A stretch of DNA of 64,000 nucleotides from Photorhabdus khanii NC19. Lineage in GTDB: Bacteria; Pseudomonadota; Gammaproteobacteria; Enterobacterales; Enterobacteriaceae. Positions 30,040 through 39,414 of this stretch are shown here, piece after piece. Location of the stretch: positions 670,740 through 734,739 of the forward strand of contig NZ_AYSJ01000014.1 of assembly GCF_000517265.1 (NCBI RefSeq), read 5' to 3'. The notes beneath the pieces are model-generated. The model was not told where the DNA came from. It made no database searches and saw only the letters and a program-made list of their open reading frames with translations. A program made the position numbers and the translations under genes. Within the stretch, counting starts at the first letter, position 1, and every line of letters starts with the position of its first letter.

Positions 30040-31100
30040 CAGATTCCCTGAAGCCAAGAATTGACTTTGAAGACCCCTTATTGGAGTCGCAAGAACCGGT
30101 TTTAAAACCTGCTCAGATCTTTGATGGAAAAGACACGACGAATTTCTGTCCTGCTTCACCAGAGCTTGAGGCTGAAGAGTGCGAAGGCCAGGTAGAAGGA
30201 ATAGTGAATGCGGCATTGAAACCCAGGCGCAGTTATTGGCGTAAAATGGTCTATGGCGCTCTGATTTTACTGGGAATGAGTGTTGTTGCTCAGTCTGTGC
30301 AGTGGATTTATCGATCATGGCAGCAACAGGATTGGATCGCGTTAGGTGTGGCAGCGGCGGGGGGAATGATAGTCTTTGCCGGTATTGGTTCTGTGGTCAG
30401 TGAATGGCGTCGTCTTTACCGGCTAAGAATGCGTGCTGAAGAACGTGATACAGCGAGAGAGTTATTGCAAAATCATGGTGTGGGTAAAGGCCGGGTATTT
30501 TGCGAGAAGCTGGCAAGTCAGGCAGGTATTGAACCGCATCATCCGGCGTTACAGCGTTGGCAGGCTGCTTTACATGATGCACATAACGATCGTGAAGTAG
30601 TGGCGTTGTACGGTAAATTGGTTCAGCCTGTTTTGGATTCTCAGGCGAGAGCTGAGATCAGCCGCTATGCGGCGGAATCAGCATTAATGATAGCGGTCAG
30701 CCCGTTGGCAATTGTCGATATGGCATTTATTGCCTGGCGCAATATCCGGCTGATTAACCGTATTGCGGCACTGTATGGCATTGAACTGGGATATTTCAGT
30801 CGTATTCGGCTTTTCCGTCTTGTTCTGCTTAATATTGTTTTTTCGGGTGTTTCCGAGGTGGTGCGGGAAGTTGGGATGGATTGGCTATCTCAGGATATCG
30901 CGGCGCGTCTTTCTGCCAGAGCTGCTCAAGGGATCGGTGTGGGGTTACTGACAGCCCGGCTTGGCATTAAAGCCATGGAGTTATGCAGGCCATTGCCTTG
31001 GATAGAAGGTGATAAACCTAAATTAGGAGATTTCCGTCGTCAGTTAATCACCCAACTTAAGAATATCCTGCCAAATAAATCTAAGAACATAGTTGATTAA
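30036..31100 (+). CDS. ycjF: YcjF (DUF697) inner-membrane protein
   Basis: 354 residues with two N-terminal membrane helices (about 70-90 and 105-125: [20 protein letters not shown] and [19 protein letters not shown]) and a C-terminal DUF697 region. Translationally coupled to ycjX, as in E. coli. Role unknown; co-regulated with psp genes in relatives. Confidence 0.94.
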   Translation: MTDSLKPRIDFEDPLLESQEPVLKPAQIFDGKDTTNFCPASPELEAEECEGQVEGIVNAALKPRRSYWRKMVYGALILLGMSVVAQSVQWIYRSWQQQDWIALGVAAAGGMIVFAGIGSVVSEWRRLYRLRMRAEERDTARELLQNHGVGKGRVFCEKLASQAGIEPHHPALQRWQAALHDAHNDREVVALYGKLVQPVLDSQARAEISRYAAESALMIAVSPLAIVDMAFIAWRNIRLINRIAALYGIELGYFSRIRLFRLVLLNIVFSGVSEVVREVGMDWLSQDIAARLSARAAQGIGVGLLTARLGIKAMELCRPLPWIEGDKPKLGDFRRQLITQLKNILPNKSKNIVD

Positions 31101-31261
31101 ATGATATATACTTTAATTCTATACTAACGCACAAAATATCCAGATAACGGCGGCATTTTACGTTATTTTATTAAACCGTTTTATAGTTAATCTTAGAATC
31201 TGTTTATTTTAGTGAAAGTTTCAAATGCTGTGTTATTTACTCCACTAAAAAACTGGATTCT

Positions 31262-31279
31262 TGTCAATTTTTACTGACA
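31262..31279. promoter_or_regulatory. Possible TyrR box upstream of tyrR
   Basis: TGTCAATTTTTACTGACA is an 18-bp imperfect dyad resembling TGTAAA-N6-TTTACA, 78 bases upstream of the tyrR start. E. coli tyrR is autoregulated through such boxes. The fit is moderate. Confidence 0.4.
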
Positions 31280-31356
31280 GAATGCTTCATATGAATAATC
31301 GTAGAGAGTAGTATTTAGAAAAATTATATGCATTAGTGTAAATAAGGTCAAAACAG

Positions 31357-32940
31357 ATGCGCTTAGAAGTTATTTGCCATGATCGAATCGGGTTGACCCG
31401 GGAATTGCTTGATCTACTGGTATTACAGAATATTGATTTGAAAGGGGTGGAAATATCCCAAACTGGCCGGATTTATCTTAATTTTTCACCCGTTGATTTC
31501 AACATATTCCGTAGATTAATGGCAGAAATTCGCCGTATTAATGGTGTTATTGATGTTCGTACGGTCTCTTTTCTACCTTCGGAAAGAGAACACAAAGCGA
31601 TGTGCGCACTGTTGGAATCTTTGCCTGAGCCTGTTTTTTCAGTTGATCTAAAAGGAAATATTGAGCTTGCTAACTCTGCGGTGTTCAAGCTGTTTGGCGT
31701 TAGTGAGGAAGAAATCTATCAAAAACCTATCGGGCAGTTTATTAGCGGTTATAACTTCACGCGCTGGTTTGAAAATAAAAATAGCCAGCATCGTGCGGAA
31801 AGGATAACGCTCAAAGGTTTGGACTACCTGATGGATATTATGCCAATCCAACTGACTGACGAAAAGCAGCAAATACAGTGTGTCGGCACGGTGATTATGC
31901 TCAAATCCGCTGCCCGGATAGGTCATCAACTGAAAAAACTGACTGTCAATGAGGGTGGCGAGTTTAGGAAAATTATCTCTGTTAGCCCAAAAATGGCTCA
32001 TGTTATTGAGCAGGCCCGCAAAATGGCGATGTTGGATGCGCCACTGCTTCTGATTGGTGAAACCGGAACCGGTAAAGATATTTTGGCGAAAGCTTGTCAT
32101 TTGCACAGTTTGCGCGGGAAACAACCCTTTCTGGGTTTAAACTGTGCATCTATGCCGGATGATGTCGTAGAAAGCGAACTGTTTGGTTATGCAGCCGGGG
32201 CTTATCCTAATGCCATTGAAGGGAAAAAAGGTTTCTTCGAGCAGGCCAATGGTGGCACTGTTTTGCTGGATGAAATTGGCGAAATGTCGCCACAGATGCA
32301 GATTAAGCTGCTGCGTTTTCTTAATGATGGGACTTTCCGCAGAGTAGGGGAAGAAAACGAAGTTAAAGTGAATGTCAGAGTCATCTGTGCTACACAGAAA
32401 AACTTGGTTGAATTAGTGCAGCGGGGGGAATTCCGCGAAGATCTCTATTATCGCCTTAATGTACTGACGATTATGCTTCCGCCACTGCGTGATCGTAAAG
32501 CGGATATTATGCCGCTGGTGGAATACTTTATTGAGCGCTTTGCTGAAGAACAAGGGGTACCGAAACCTAAATTGTCTCCTGAACTTTCTCACTTTTTGGC
32601 TAGTTACAGTTGGCCCGGTAACGTAAGGCAGTTACAAAATGCCATCTATCGGGCATTGACTCAGCTTGAAAATATGGAGCTGGCTCCGCGGGATATACAA
32701 CTGCCGGAATTTGAAACAGAGATCTCTTTTAGTGAAGATGTGTTCAATGGTTCCCTGGATGAAATCAGTAAACGTTTTGAACGCTCGGTGTTAACGCGTC
32801 TTTACCGGCACTACCCAAGCACTCGTAAACTGGCTAAACGCCTTGGGGTATCACATACTGCGATTGCCAATAAATTGAGAGAATATGGCCTGAGTAGCAG
32901 GAAGCATTCTACCGGGCATGAATTGGATAATGATGAGTGA
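31357..32940 (+). CDS. tyrR: Aromatic amino-acid regulator TyrR
   Basis: Controls aromatic amino-acid synthesis and transport with tyrosine, phenylalanine or tryptophan as effectors. Domains in order: ACT (MRLEVICHDRIGLTRELLDLL, 1-75), PAS (about 78-190), AAA+ (Walker A GETGTGKD near 234, Walker B GGTVLLDE), and a C-terminal helix-turn-helix (TRKLAKRLGVSHTAIANKL). The sigma-54 loop reads AGAYPN where GAFTGA would be, which fits a sigma-70 regulator as in E. coli TyrR. In Photorhabdus TyrR also governs stilbene and antibiotic precursors (established for the genus). Confidence 0.97.
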   Translation: MRLEVICHDRIGLTRELLDLLVLQNIDLKGVEISQTGRIYLNFSPVDFNIFRRLMAEIRRINGVIDVRTVSFLPSEREHKAMCALLESLPEPVFSVDLKGNIELANSAVFKLFGVSEEEIYQKPIGQFISGYNFTRWFENKNSQHRAERITLKGLDYLMDIMPIQLTDEKQQIQCVGTVIMLKSAARIGHQLKKLTVNEGGEFRKIISVSPKMAHVIEQARKMAMLDAPLLLIGETGTGKDILAKACHLHSLRGKQPFLGLNCASMPDDVVESELFGYAAGAYPNAIEGKKGFFEQANGGTVLLDEIGEMSPQMQIKLLRFLNDGTFRRVGEENEVKVNVRVICATQKNLVELVQRGEFREDLYYRLNVLTIMLPPLRDRKADIMPLVEYFIERFAEEQGVPKPKLSPELSHFLASYSWPGNVRQLQNAIYRALTQLENMELAPRDIQLPEFETEISFSEDVFNGSLDEISKRFERSVLTRLYRHYPSTRKLAKRLGVSHTAIANKLREYGLSSRKHSTGHELDNDE

Positions 32941-32941
32941 A

Positions 32942-32968
32942 ATAATGCCCACATTAAGTGGGCATTAT
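32942..32968. terminator. Bidirectional terminator between tyrR and tpx
   Basis: ATAATGCCCAC (32942-32952) pairs perfectly with GTGGGCATTAT (32958-32968) with loop ATTAA. Confidence 0.8.
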
Positions 32969-32981
32969 AAAATCAATGGAT

Positions 32982-33485
32982 TTATTTCAGTGCCGCCAGT
33001 GCGCTGTCATAATCTGGCTCATTAGTGATTTCATCAACTAATTGGCTGTAGATCACGTTATCGTTTTCATCAAGCACAACGACTGCCCGGGCAGTGAGAC
33101 CACTCAAAGGACTGTTGCTGATAGCAATGCCATAATCTTCAGTGAAAGTACCGCCACGCAGAGTAGAAAGAGTGACCACATTAGATAACCCTTCTGCGCC
33201 GCAGAAACGTGACTGCGCAAAAGGCAGATCGGCGGAAATGCACAGTACAACGGTGTTTTCCAGGTCATTCGCGACCTGATTAAATTTACGGACTGATGTT
33301 GCGCAAACACCGGTATCAATGCTTGGGAAAATATTTAGCACCTTACGTTTTCCGGCATAGTGGCTGAGAGAGACATCGGAGAGATCTTTGGCTGTCAGAG
33401 TAAAATCTTTCGCTTTTTCCCCTGATTTTGGGAAATGGCCGCTTACGGAAATATCATTGCCTTGAAATTTTACTGTTTGTGTCAT
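32982..33485 (-). CDS. tpx: Thiol peroxidase
   Basis: Atypical 2-Cys peroxiredoxin that reduces lipid and organic hydroperoxides with thioredoxin. 167 residues. Peroxidatic Cys61 is in [15 protein letters not shown] and resolving Cys95 is in [13 protein letters not shown]. Start [10 protein letters not shown] at 33485 is supported by AGAGGAAG upstream and family length; the longer frame has no homology. Adjacent to tyrR as in E. coli. Confidence 0.97.
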   Translation of the reverse strand: MTQTVKFQGNDISVSGHFPKSGEKAKDFTLTAKDLSDVSLSHYAGKRKVLNIFPSIDTGVCATSVRKFNQVANDLENTVVLCISADLPFAQSRFCGAEGLSNVVTLSTLRGGTFTEDYGIAISNSPLSGLTARAVVVLDENDNVIYSQLVDEITNEPDYDSALAALK

Positions 33486-33655
33486 AGTTTTCTTCCTCTG
33501 ATAAATGAACCACAGCCTCCCAGTGTAGAAGAATAGTCGGCTCTTGCCCATCAAAATAGCGTCTGTGAAGTAAAATTGTCTGATTGTGTCACTTTGACAA
33601 TGGCTTATAATTCGGTTCTGGAATAATTATTTTACATACAGAGCAGATTACCTTA

Positions 33656-35278
33656 ATGCGCTATTTCAGCTTGACTTCATGTGCACTACTTATCAGTGGC
33701 TCCTTTCTCATGGCTTCTGCCTTCGCTGCGGAAGTGCCTCCTGGTACTCATCTTAATGACAAACAAGAACTGGTGCGTCATCTAAAAGACGAACCGGCAT
33801 CCTTAGACCCGATTAATGCGGTGGGCTTGACTGAAGCTCAGGTTCAGCGTGATCTGTTTGAAGGGCTGGTAAATCAGGATGCGTATGGCAATGCAATTTC
33901 CGGCGTCGCGACAGCGTGGAAAACGGCGGACAACAAAACCTGGCTTTTTACCTTGCGTTCTGATGCCCGTTGGTCAAATGGGGAACCGGTTACTGCGACG
34001 GATTTTGTGTATAGTTGGCAGCGATTAGTCACCCCGGTTAATACCTCTCCTTTTGCCTGGTTTGCCGCACTGGCGGGTATTGAGAATGCGCAGGAAATTA
34101 TTGACGGGAAATTGCCTGCTGTAAAACTGGGTGTTAAGGCCATTGATAAGCACATATTACAGGTGACGCTAAACCGGCCTGTGCCTTACTTCCCCAATCT
34201 GACCGCGAATTTCAGTCTCTATCCGGTCAATAAGAAAACGGTAGAAAAATATGGGAAAGAGTGGATAAAGGTGGGTCATTTGGTGGGGAACGGTGCTTTT
34301 AAATTACATGATCGGGTTGTGAATGAGAAAATCGTTCTGACGCCAAATTCTTATTACTGGGATCATAAAAAAACCATTCTGACCAAAGTCACATTCGTAC
34401 CCATTAATCAGGAATCACACGCGACTAAACGCTATCTGGCTGGTGATCTGGATATTACCGAATCCTTCCCGAAAAATATGTATAAAAAGTTGCGCCATGA
34501 ATTACCTGGGCAGGTTTATACGCCGGATCAATTGGGCACCTATTATTATGCTTTTAACACCCAACGTGCACCAACCAATGATGCCAGAGTGCGTAAAGCG
34601 CTTTCTATGGCGATTGACCGTAAGATTATTGCGGAAAGAGTATTGGGGACAGGAGAGAAACCTGCCTGGCATTTCACGCCGGATGTGACCGCCAGCTTCC
34701 ATCCTGTGACCGGTGATATGGAACAACACACACAAGCAGAGCTGGATCAACAGGCTAAGACGTTGTTACAGGCGGCAGGTTATGGTTTGAACAACCCACT
34801 GAAACTTTCTCTGCTCTATAATAGTTCTGAAAACCATCAGAAAATTGCTATTGCTGTCGCCTCTATGTGGAAGAAAAAACTGGGTGTGCAGGTGAATCTG
34901 GTGAATCAGGAATGGAAAACGTATATTGATAACCGTAACACCGGCAATTTTGATGTTATTCGTGCATCTTGGGTGGGGGATTACAACGAACCATCCACGT
35001 TTCTGAGCCTGTTGACTTCAACGCATAGTGGCAATATTGCCAAATTCCATCAGGCTGATTATGACAAGTTGTTGCAATCTGCCAGTTTGCAAACGGATGA
35101 TGCCCGGAGAAACGATGACTATAACAAAGCGGAACAGATGATTGCTGAACAGGCACCCATTGCACCGATTTATCAGTATACGAACGGCAGGTTGATAAAG
35201 CCCTGGTTAAAAGGATACCCGATCACCAATCCTGAAGATGTGGCCTATAGCCATACTATGTACATTATCAAGCACTAA
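33656..35278 (+). CDS. mppA: Periplasmic murein peptide-binding protein MppA
   Basis: Family 5 solute-binding protein that captures L-Ala-D-Glu-mDAP released from the wall and hands it to the Opp permease. 540 residues. Signal peptide runs to about residue 25 (SGSFLMASAFAA), followed by KQELVRHLKDEPASLDP, the OppA-family start. The C-terminal YTNGRLIKPWLKGYPITNPEDVAYSHTMYIIKH matches MppA. In E. coli several genes lie between tpx and mppA; here they are directly divergent. Confidence 0.93.
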   Translation: MRYFSLTSCALLISGSFLMASAFAAEVPPGTHLNDKQELVRHLKDEPASLDPINAVGLTEAQVQRDLFEGLVNQDAYGNAISGVATAWKTADNKTWLFTLRSDARWSNGEPVTATDFVYSWQRLVTPVNTSPFAWFAALAGIENAQEIIDGKLPAVKLGVKAIDKHILQVTLNRPVPYFPNLTANFSLYPVNKKTVEKYGKEWIKVGHLVGNGAFKLHDRVVNEKIVLTPNSYYWDHKKTILTKVTFVPINQESHATKRYLAGDLDITESFPKNMYKKLRHELPGQVYTPDQLGTYYYAFNTQRAPTNDARVRKALSMAIDRKIIAERVLGTGEKPAWHFTPDVTASFHPVTGDMEQHTQAELDQQAKTLLQAAGYGLNNPLKLSLLYNSSENHQKIAIAVASMWKKKLGVQVNLVNQEWKTYIDNRNTGNFDVIRASWVGDYNEPSTFLSLLTSTHSGNIAKFHQADYDKLLQSASLQTDDARRNDDYNKAEQMIAEQAPIAPIYQYTNGRLIKPWLKGYPITNPEDVAYSHTMYIIKH

Positions 35279-35293
35279 AGTAAGGAGCTGGAT

Positions 35294-36277
35294 GTGGAAA
35301 CAATTTATGGTTCATCATTTAAAGATGCCGATGCAGTCTATACTTGTCAGTTTGATGGTCAAGGTGGAATGACACTGATAGAGATGAATGCATTAGCCAC
35401 ACCAGCTCAACCTTTCTGGCAACATCTGGATTACCGTAATCCCAAGAGTTATCGCTGGATAATAGAGACGGATTTATTACCAGAATCGGTTAAAGAGGGG
35501 CTGGCTGGGGAAAGCTTGAGGCCGAAAATAATCCGTACCGGCGATGGTACGATGATCACGCTGCGAACAATTAATAGTAATGAAAGTGAACGCCCCGATC
35601 AGCTGGTGGTGTTCCGCATTTATATTAATTCTAAAATGGTTATTTCCAGCCGCCATCGTAAAGTTCATTCCCTTGAACAGGTTTTGAATGATTTGCAAAA
35701 TGGCATTGGCGCGCAAACTACCGGGCACTGGCTGGTCGACATGGTTGATGCAATCACTGATGAAGTCGGTAATTTTATTGAAGATCTTCATGACAATCTT
35801 ATTGAGCTTGAAAATATGATCCTGGAGCAGCGGATACCGGGGCGGGGTGGATTGGCCTTGCTGCGTAAGCAATTGATTGTTTTGCGCCGTTATATGGCAC
35901 CTCAGAGAGATGTATTTGCCCGTCTTGCCAGTGAAAAATTACCTTGGATGAGTGATGAAGATCGTCGCCGGATGCAGGAGATTTCCGAGCGTCTGGGAAG
36001 GGAATTGGATGATTTGGATGGTTGCATTGCCCGTACCGCCATTATTTCAGATGAAATTACATCAATGATGGCGGATGCGATGAATCGTCGTACTTATGTC
36101 ATGTCATTATTTGCGATGGTTTTTTTGCCAACAACATTCCTGACCGGATTATTTGGCGTCAACCTGGGTGGTATTCCTGGCAATGAATATTATTTGGGTT
36201 TTAGCGTTTTTTGCTTGTTGTTATTGGGGTTGATTATATTTGTTGCGTGGTGGTTAAGACGCAGTAAATGGTTATGA
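35294..36277 (+). CDS. zntB: Zinc transporter ZntB (CorA family)
   Basis: Pentameric inner-membrane Zn2+ transporter. 327 residues: a large cytosolic N-terminal funnel with a long helix, then two C-terminal helices. The GVN signature is in LFGVNLGGIPGN between them, and WLRRSKWL ends the protein as in E. coli. GTG start at 35294 with AAGGAG 7 bases upstream. Confidence 0.96.
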   Translation: METIYGSSFKDADAVYTCQFDGQGGMTLIEMNALATPAQPFWQHLDYRNPKSYRWIIETDLLPESVKEGLAGESLRPKIIRTGDGTMITLRTINSNESERPDQLVVFRIYINSKMVISSRHRKVHSLEQVLNDLQNGIGAQTTGHWLVDMVDAITDEVGNFIEDLHDNLIELENMILEQRIPGRGGLALLRKQLIVLRRYMAPQRDVFARLASEKLPWMSDEDRRRMQEISERLGRELDDLDGCIARTAIISDEITSMMADAMNRRTYVMSLFAMVFLPTTFLTGLFGVNLGGIPGNEYYLGFSVFCLLLLGLIIFVAWWLRRSKWL

Positions 36278-36346
36278 AAATTAAACGATTGCTCAGAGAA
36301 ATAAAACACAACTACCGGGAAATATTGCTAAAATTGGTCCTTAAAT

Positions 36347-36360
36347 TTGAGATATATCAA
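36347..36360 (+). promoter_or_regulatory. FNR site upstream of fnrS
   Basis: TTGAGATATATCAA, one mismatch from TTGAT-N4-ATCAA, centred 42.5 bases before the predicted fnrS start; the -10 is CATTAT at 36383-36388. This is class II activator spacing for anaerobic induction. Confidence 0.85.
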
Positions 36361-36395
36361 TACTCACCTGGCATTATTCAGGCATTATGACTCCC

Positions 36396-36521
36396 GCAGG
36401 TGAAAACAACGTTAAGTGATGAACGTTGTTCTCCATAATTGTAGTTTTTCTCACATGAGTCTTTATATAGAATAATTGCCCATTCTTGTGCCGATATTAC
36501 TTTTTAATATCGGCTTTTTTT
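36396..36521 (+). ncRNA. fnrS: FnrS anaerobic small RNA
   Basis: Begins GCAGGTGAAAACAACGTT and continues with CTCCATAATTGT, close to the 5' half of E. coli FnrS. A perfect 9-bp stem (AACAACGTT 36405-36413 with AACGTTGTT 36422-36430) comes first. It ends in a rho-independent terminator: GCCGATATTA (36490-36499), TAATATCGGC (36505-36514), then T7. The length of 126 nt is near the E. coli 118-122. Position next to zntB matches E. coli synteny. FnrS represses aerobic metabolism mRNAs when oxygen is absent. Confidence 0.9.
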
Positions 36522-36628
36522 CATTGTTGTCATAAGCCGAATAGGGAAATAGCAAATAAAAATGGCAGTGAAAAATAAAAAGAAATTACCGCCCTGAAAT
36601 ATATCTGGAGCGGTATTACTAAGAATAA

Positions 36629-37543
36629 CTATTTTACTTCGACAATATCCAGCCGTTCTGATTGATAATCGGGTTGATCTTCTATATCACTGGCGGGCTG
36701 TACCGGTAATTCTTCGCGGTCAAAAGCGAGATCACCACCATTAATAATTTCACTTCCATGAGTGATATTTTTAAAATCAAACAGATTAAAATCACTGAGA
36801 TGGGATGGAACGACATTTTGAACCGCACGGAACATCGTTTCAATTCTTCCCGGATAGCGTTTATCCCATTCCCGTAACATATCTTTGATAACTTGGCGCT
36901 GCAAATTGGGTTGCGAGCCACAGAGATTACAAGGAATGATAGGAAACGTTTTGGCGGTTGCATAGCGCTCAATATCTTTCTCACGGCAATAAGCGAGGGG
37001 ACGGATCACAATATGCTTACCATCATCACTCATCAACTTCGGTGGCATCCCTTTTAGTTTGCCGCCGTAAAACATATTGAGAAACAGGGTTTGCAAAATA
37101 TCATCGCGGTGATGGCCTAATGCAATCTTAGTTGCGCCCAACTCGGTCGCTGTGCGATATAAAATGCCCCGCCGCAGACGGGAACAAAGAGAACACGTTG
37201 TTTTACCTTCGGGTATTTTTTCTTTCACAATGCCGTAAGTGTTTTCTTCGACAATTTTATATTCGACACCCAGTTCGTCCAGATAAGCGGGAAGAATATG
37301 CTCAGGAAAACCTGGTTGCTTCTGATCCAGATTAACTGCAACAAGTGAGAAATTAATTGGAGCGCTTTTTTGCAGATTTTGCAGGATGGACAACAGGGTA
37401 TAGCTGTCTTTACCACCGGAAAGGCAGACCATAATACGGTCGCCTTCCTCAATCATATTGAAATCAGCGATGGCCTGACCGACATCACGGCGTAAACGTT
37501 TCTGTAATTTGTTCTGGTTATATTGTGCTTTCTGATCCACCAC
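36629..37543 (-). CDS. ttcA: tRNA 2-thiocytidine synthetase TtcA
   Basis: Inserts sulfur at C32 of some tRNAs using an [4Fe-4S] cluster. 304 residues. The PP-loop is [12 protein letters not shown] (near residue 40), the cluster cysteines are in [12 protein letters not shown] and the fourth-ligand region is [17 protein letters not shown] start at 37543 is followed by a second GTG codon. The start region forms the left edge of a duplicated sequence that recurs at 41.5 kb. Confidence 0.96.
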   Translation of the reverse strand: MVDQKAQYNQNKLQKRLRRDVGQAIADFNMIEEGDRIMVCLSGGKDSYTLLSILQNLQKSAPINFSLVAVNLDQKQPGFPEHILPAYLDELGVEYKIVEENTYGIVKEKIPEGKTTCSLCSRLRRGILYRTATELGATKIALGHHRDDILQTLFLNMFYGGKLKGMPPKLMSDDGKHIVIRPLAYCREKDIERYATAKTFPIIPCNLCGSQPNLQRQVIKDMLREWDKRYPGRIETMFRAVQNVVPSHLSDFNLFDFKNITHGSEIINGGDLAFDREELPVQPASDIEDQPDYQSERLDIVEVK

Positions 37544-37689
37544 GGACGCTCTGTAAATAATGTTTAAATGGAATTTAGGGGGGAGAGTATACCATTTTTA
37601 TCACCCGGCACCTTAAAAGAGTTTGTGACAGATTCCGCTCGTTTTTACCCGTTAATACTGATGAATTGACAGTTCTTTCTGTTATAGAA
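37541..37689 (+). repeat. Imperfect direct repeat A (ttcA upstream region)
   Basis: CTGTAAATAATGTTTAAAT, then TTTAGGG, a conserved CATTTTT, TTTGTGA-AGATTC-GCTCGTTTTT and CTGTTATAGA recur in the same order at 41545-41691. Identity is roughly three quarters by eye. The two copies bracket the hcp island. Confidence 0.85.
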
Positions 37690-37835
37690 GCAGAGGAACA
37701 CGGCTTCTGATTGACTATAGGTATTCTATATTTACATTTATATAAGATATCTAACTGTTTTTTACAATTTTATCATTGAAATATAAAGAAAGCAGTTCAG
37801 AATGAAAGATTAAGCAGAAATATAGGATAAATAGT

Positions 37836-38315
37836 ATGGCAAATATGATTTATGTAACGATAAAAGGTGAAACGCAAGGGCTTATTTCTCAAGGATGCTC
37901 AACTCTGGATTCTATTGGTAACCGGTATCAGAATGGACATGAAAATCAAATTATGGTACTGCAATTTAATCATGGCCTGACTGTCGCGCAGAATGTAAAT
38001 TATCAGCCGGTAAACTTCATTAAACCATTAGATAAATCTTCACCATTACTCATGATAGCGGCGGCTAACCATGAAAAACTGGAATTGACATTTGATGTTT
38101 ATCGGACCTCACAAATAGGCTCACAAGAACTTTTCTATTCCATCTTGCTCACTGGGGCAAAAATTTGCGGTTTAAATGTTAATTATCCGCATGTTATTAA
38201 TGATAATAAAGGTCAACCGGAGGAAGTTGTTTCAGTTCAGTATGTTAATATTACTTGTCGGCATTATATGGCAGGAACATCAGGATATTGCATCTGGGAT
38301 GAGATGGTTTATTGA
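37836..38315 (+). CDS. hcp: Orphan Hcp, type VI secretion tube protein
   Basis: A 159-residue Hcp-family protein: MANMIYVTIKGETQGLISQG at the start, SIGNRYQNGHENQIMVLQF, KPLDKSSPLL and the C-terminal GTSGYCIWDEMVY typical of the enterobacterial Hcp group that travels with effectors. Hexamers form the T6SS inner tube and carry small effectors. No other T6SS structural gene is in the window, so it is an orphan copy relying on an apparatus encoded elsewhere. It converges on a minus-strand effector/immunity-like cluster. Confidence 0.93.
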   Translation: MANMIYVTIKGETQGLISQGCSTLDSIGNRYQNGHENQIMVLQFNHGLTVAQNVNYQPVNFIKPLDKSSPLLMIAAANHEKLELTFDVYRTSQIGSQELFYSILLTGAKICGLNVNYPHVINDNKGQPEEVVSVQYVNITCRHYMAGTSGYCIWDEMVY

Positions 38316-38329
38316 TAACTATAATTTAT

Positions 38330-38366
38330 ACGCTTAGTTTTTATTTAATAATTAAGCGTGTTTTTT
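38330..38366 (+). terminator. Terminator after hcp
   Basis: ACGCTTA (38330-38336) pairs with TAAGCGT (38353-38359), then GTTTTTT. The same segment, read on the minus strand, also resembles the 3' end of the neighbouring membrane-protein genes, so it may be a relic. Confidence 0.6.
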
Positions 38367-38452
38367 GAATAAACATATTAATATAAAGAAATTGTGGTTA
38401 TTATAATCCTAACTCTAAAATACAATTCATACGTTTAGATTTTAGTTAGTAG

Positions 38453-38860
38453 TTAAGCATACTTTTCGAATAAGCCAATGACTATTGATATAAAGAAGAA
38501 TACAAAACTTATATTAATGGTAATGAAATAAATTTTTATCCAATGAGTTAAACGGGAAGGTAAACTTTGAATAAAGTCGTAAGATTCTTGGTACATGTAT
38601 TTGCTATCAGGTTTATTTATTCTCATTCTTTTTCCAGTTAATAACATGTAGAAAAATGTAGCAACCTGAAACTGACCATAAACACCTAGAAATCGGCCAA
38701 TATTCACGCCTGTCGACAAGCAAAGCCCTTTTCCTATATATAATTCAATAATTTCATCCATTTTTTTCTGATTTATTTTGTAAATGGCTATAGATATAAC
38801 GAGAAAAAGAATGGCGGAAATATAAGAAATAAGTAAGATGGTAAAAGTGGTTCTATTCAT
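38453..38860 (-). CDS. Small membrane protein, probable T6SS immunity paralogue 1
   Basis: 135 residues with an N-terminal helix (TFTILLISYISAILFLVISIA), a central positively charged motif IYKINQKKMDEIIE, GRFLGVYGQF, TGKRMRINKPDSKYMYQESYDFI, and a C-terminal helix (about 105-130). It shares this layout with the proteins starting at 40270 and (less closely) 39843, and with the broken copy at 39375. Membrane immunity proteins commonly guard against pore-forming effectors; the broken effector upstream on the same strand supports that role by context only. AGGA lies 8 bases before the ATG. Confidence 0.7.
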   Translation of the reverse strand: MNRTTFTILLISYISAILFLVISIAIYKINQKKMDEIIELYIGKGLCLSTGVNIGRFLGVYGQFQVATFFYMLLTGKRMRINKPDSKYMYQESYDFIQSLPSRLTHWIKIYFITINISFVFFFISIVIGLFEKYA

Positions 38861-39074
38861 ATTATTATCCTATTGAGAATTTAACAGATTTGATTTTTCT
38901 TAGTTTTTACTTTAGAAATAAACGTATTTCATAAATAACTCCATAGTTATTGGTGTGGAAAAAGATAATAAAGAGGGAGTAATATAGGTGTCTGTTATTA
39001 TGATAGATTTATACATTGATAATCCTCAGTGAATTTTCTATTTTAAAATAAAAATACTCTTGGTTAATAGTTTC

Positions 39075-39375
39075 TCAGGTGTATTTGAAACATAAAGCAA
39101 ATAATATTGCAAAGGCGAAGGATAACAGGCTGATAGAGATAGTTAAAATATAAATTTTCAACCAATTTGTCATATTTTTAGGTAATTTTTCAATAAAATC
39201 ATAGGACTCCTTATACATATATTTACTATCTTTTTCATTTATTCTCATCCTCATACGATTCAATAATTTTATCTATCTTCTTCTGATTTATCTTGTAAAT
39301 AGCTACTGATATAATAAAAAATCCAATAAAGAAAATATAAGAGATAACAATGATGAGAGGAATTATTCTGTTCAT
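39075..39375 (-). pseudogene. Internally deleted immunity-like paralogue 2
   Basis: Starts MNRIIPLIIVISYIFF and keeps the helix and the INQKKIDKIIESY motif. It then jumps straight to RMRINEKDSKYMYKESYDFI in a different frame and finishes with the paralogue C-terminus LLSFAFAILFALCFKYT. Compared with the 135-residue copy at 40270, the block from INEGLYLST to QLLIGKK (about 35 residues) is missing and the frame is lost at the junction near 39255. Confidence 0.8.
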
Positions 39376-39414
39376 GTTAATTTCCTATCGGTCATTAAAT
39401 TAATAGGGTTTGCT

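Noticed and set aside
32160-32220. TyrR lacking the GAFTGA motif as a damaged sigma-54 activator.
   Set aside because: Absence of GAFTGA is normal for enterobacterial TyrR, which works with sigma-70.
38861-39074. Another immunity-gene relic between paralogues 1 and 2.
   Set aside because: A weak open stretch is present, but I could not align it convincingly to the family.
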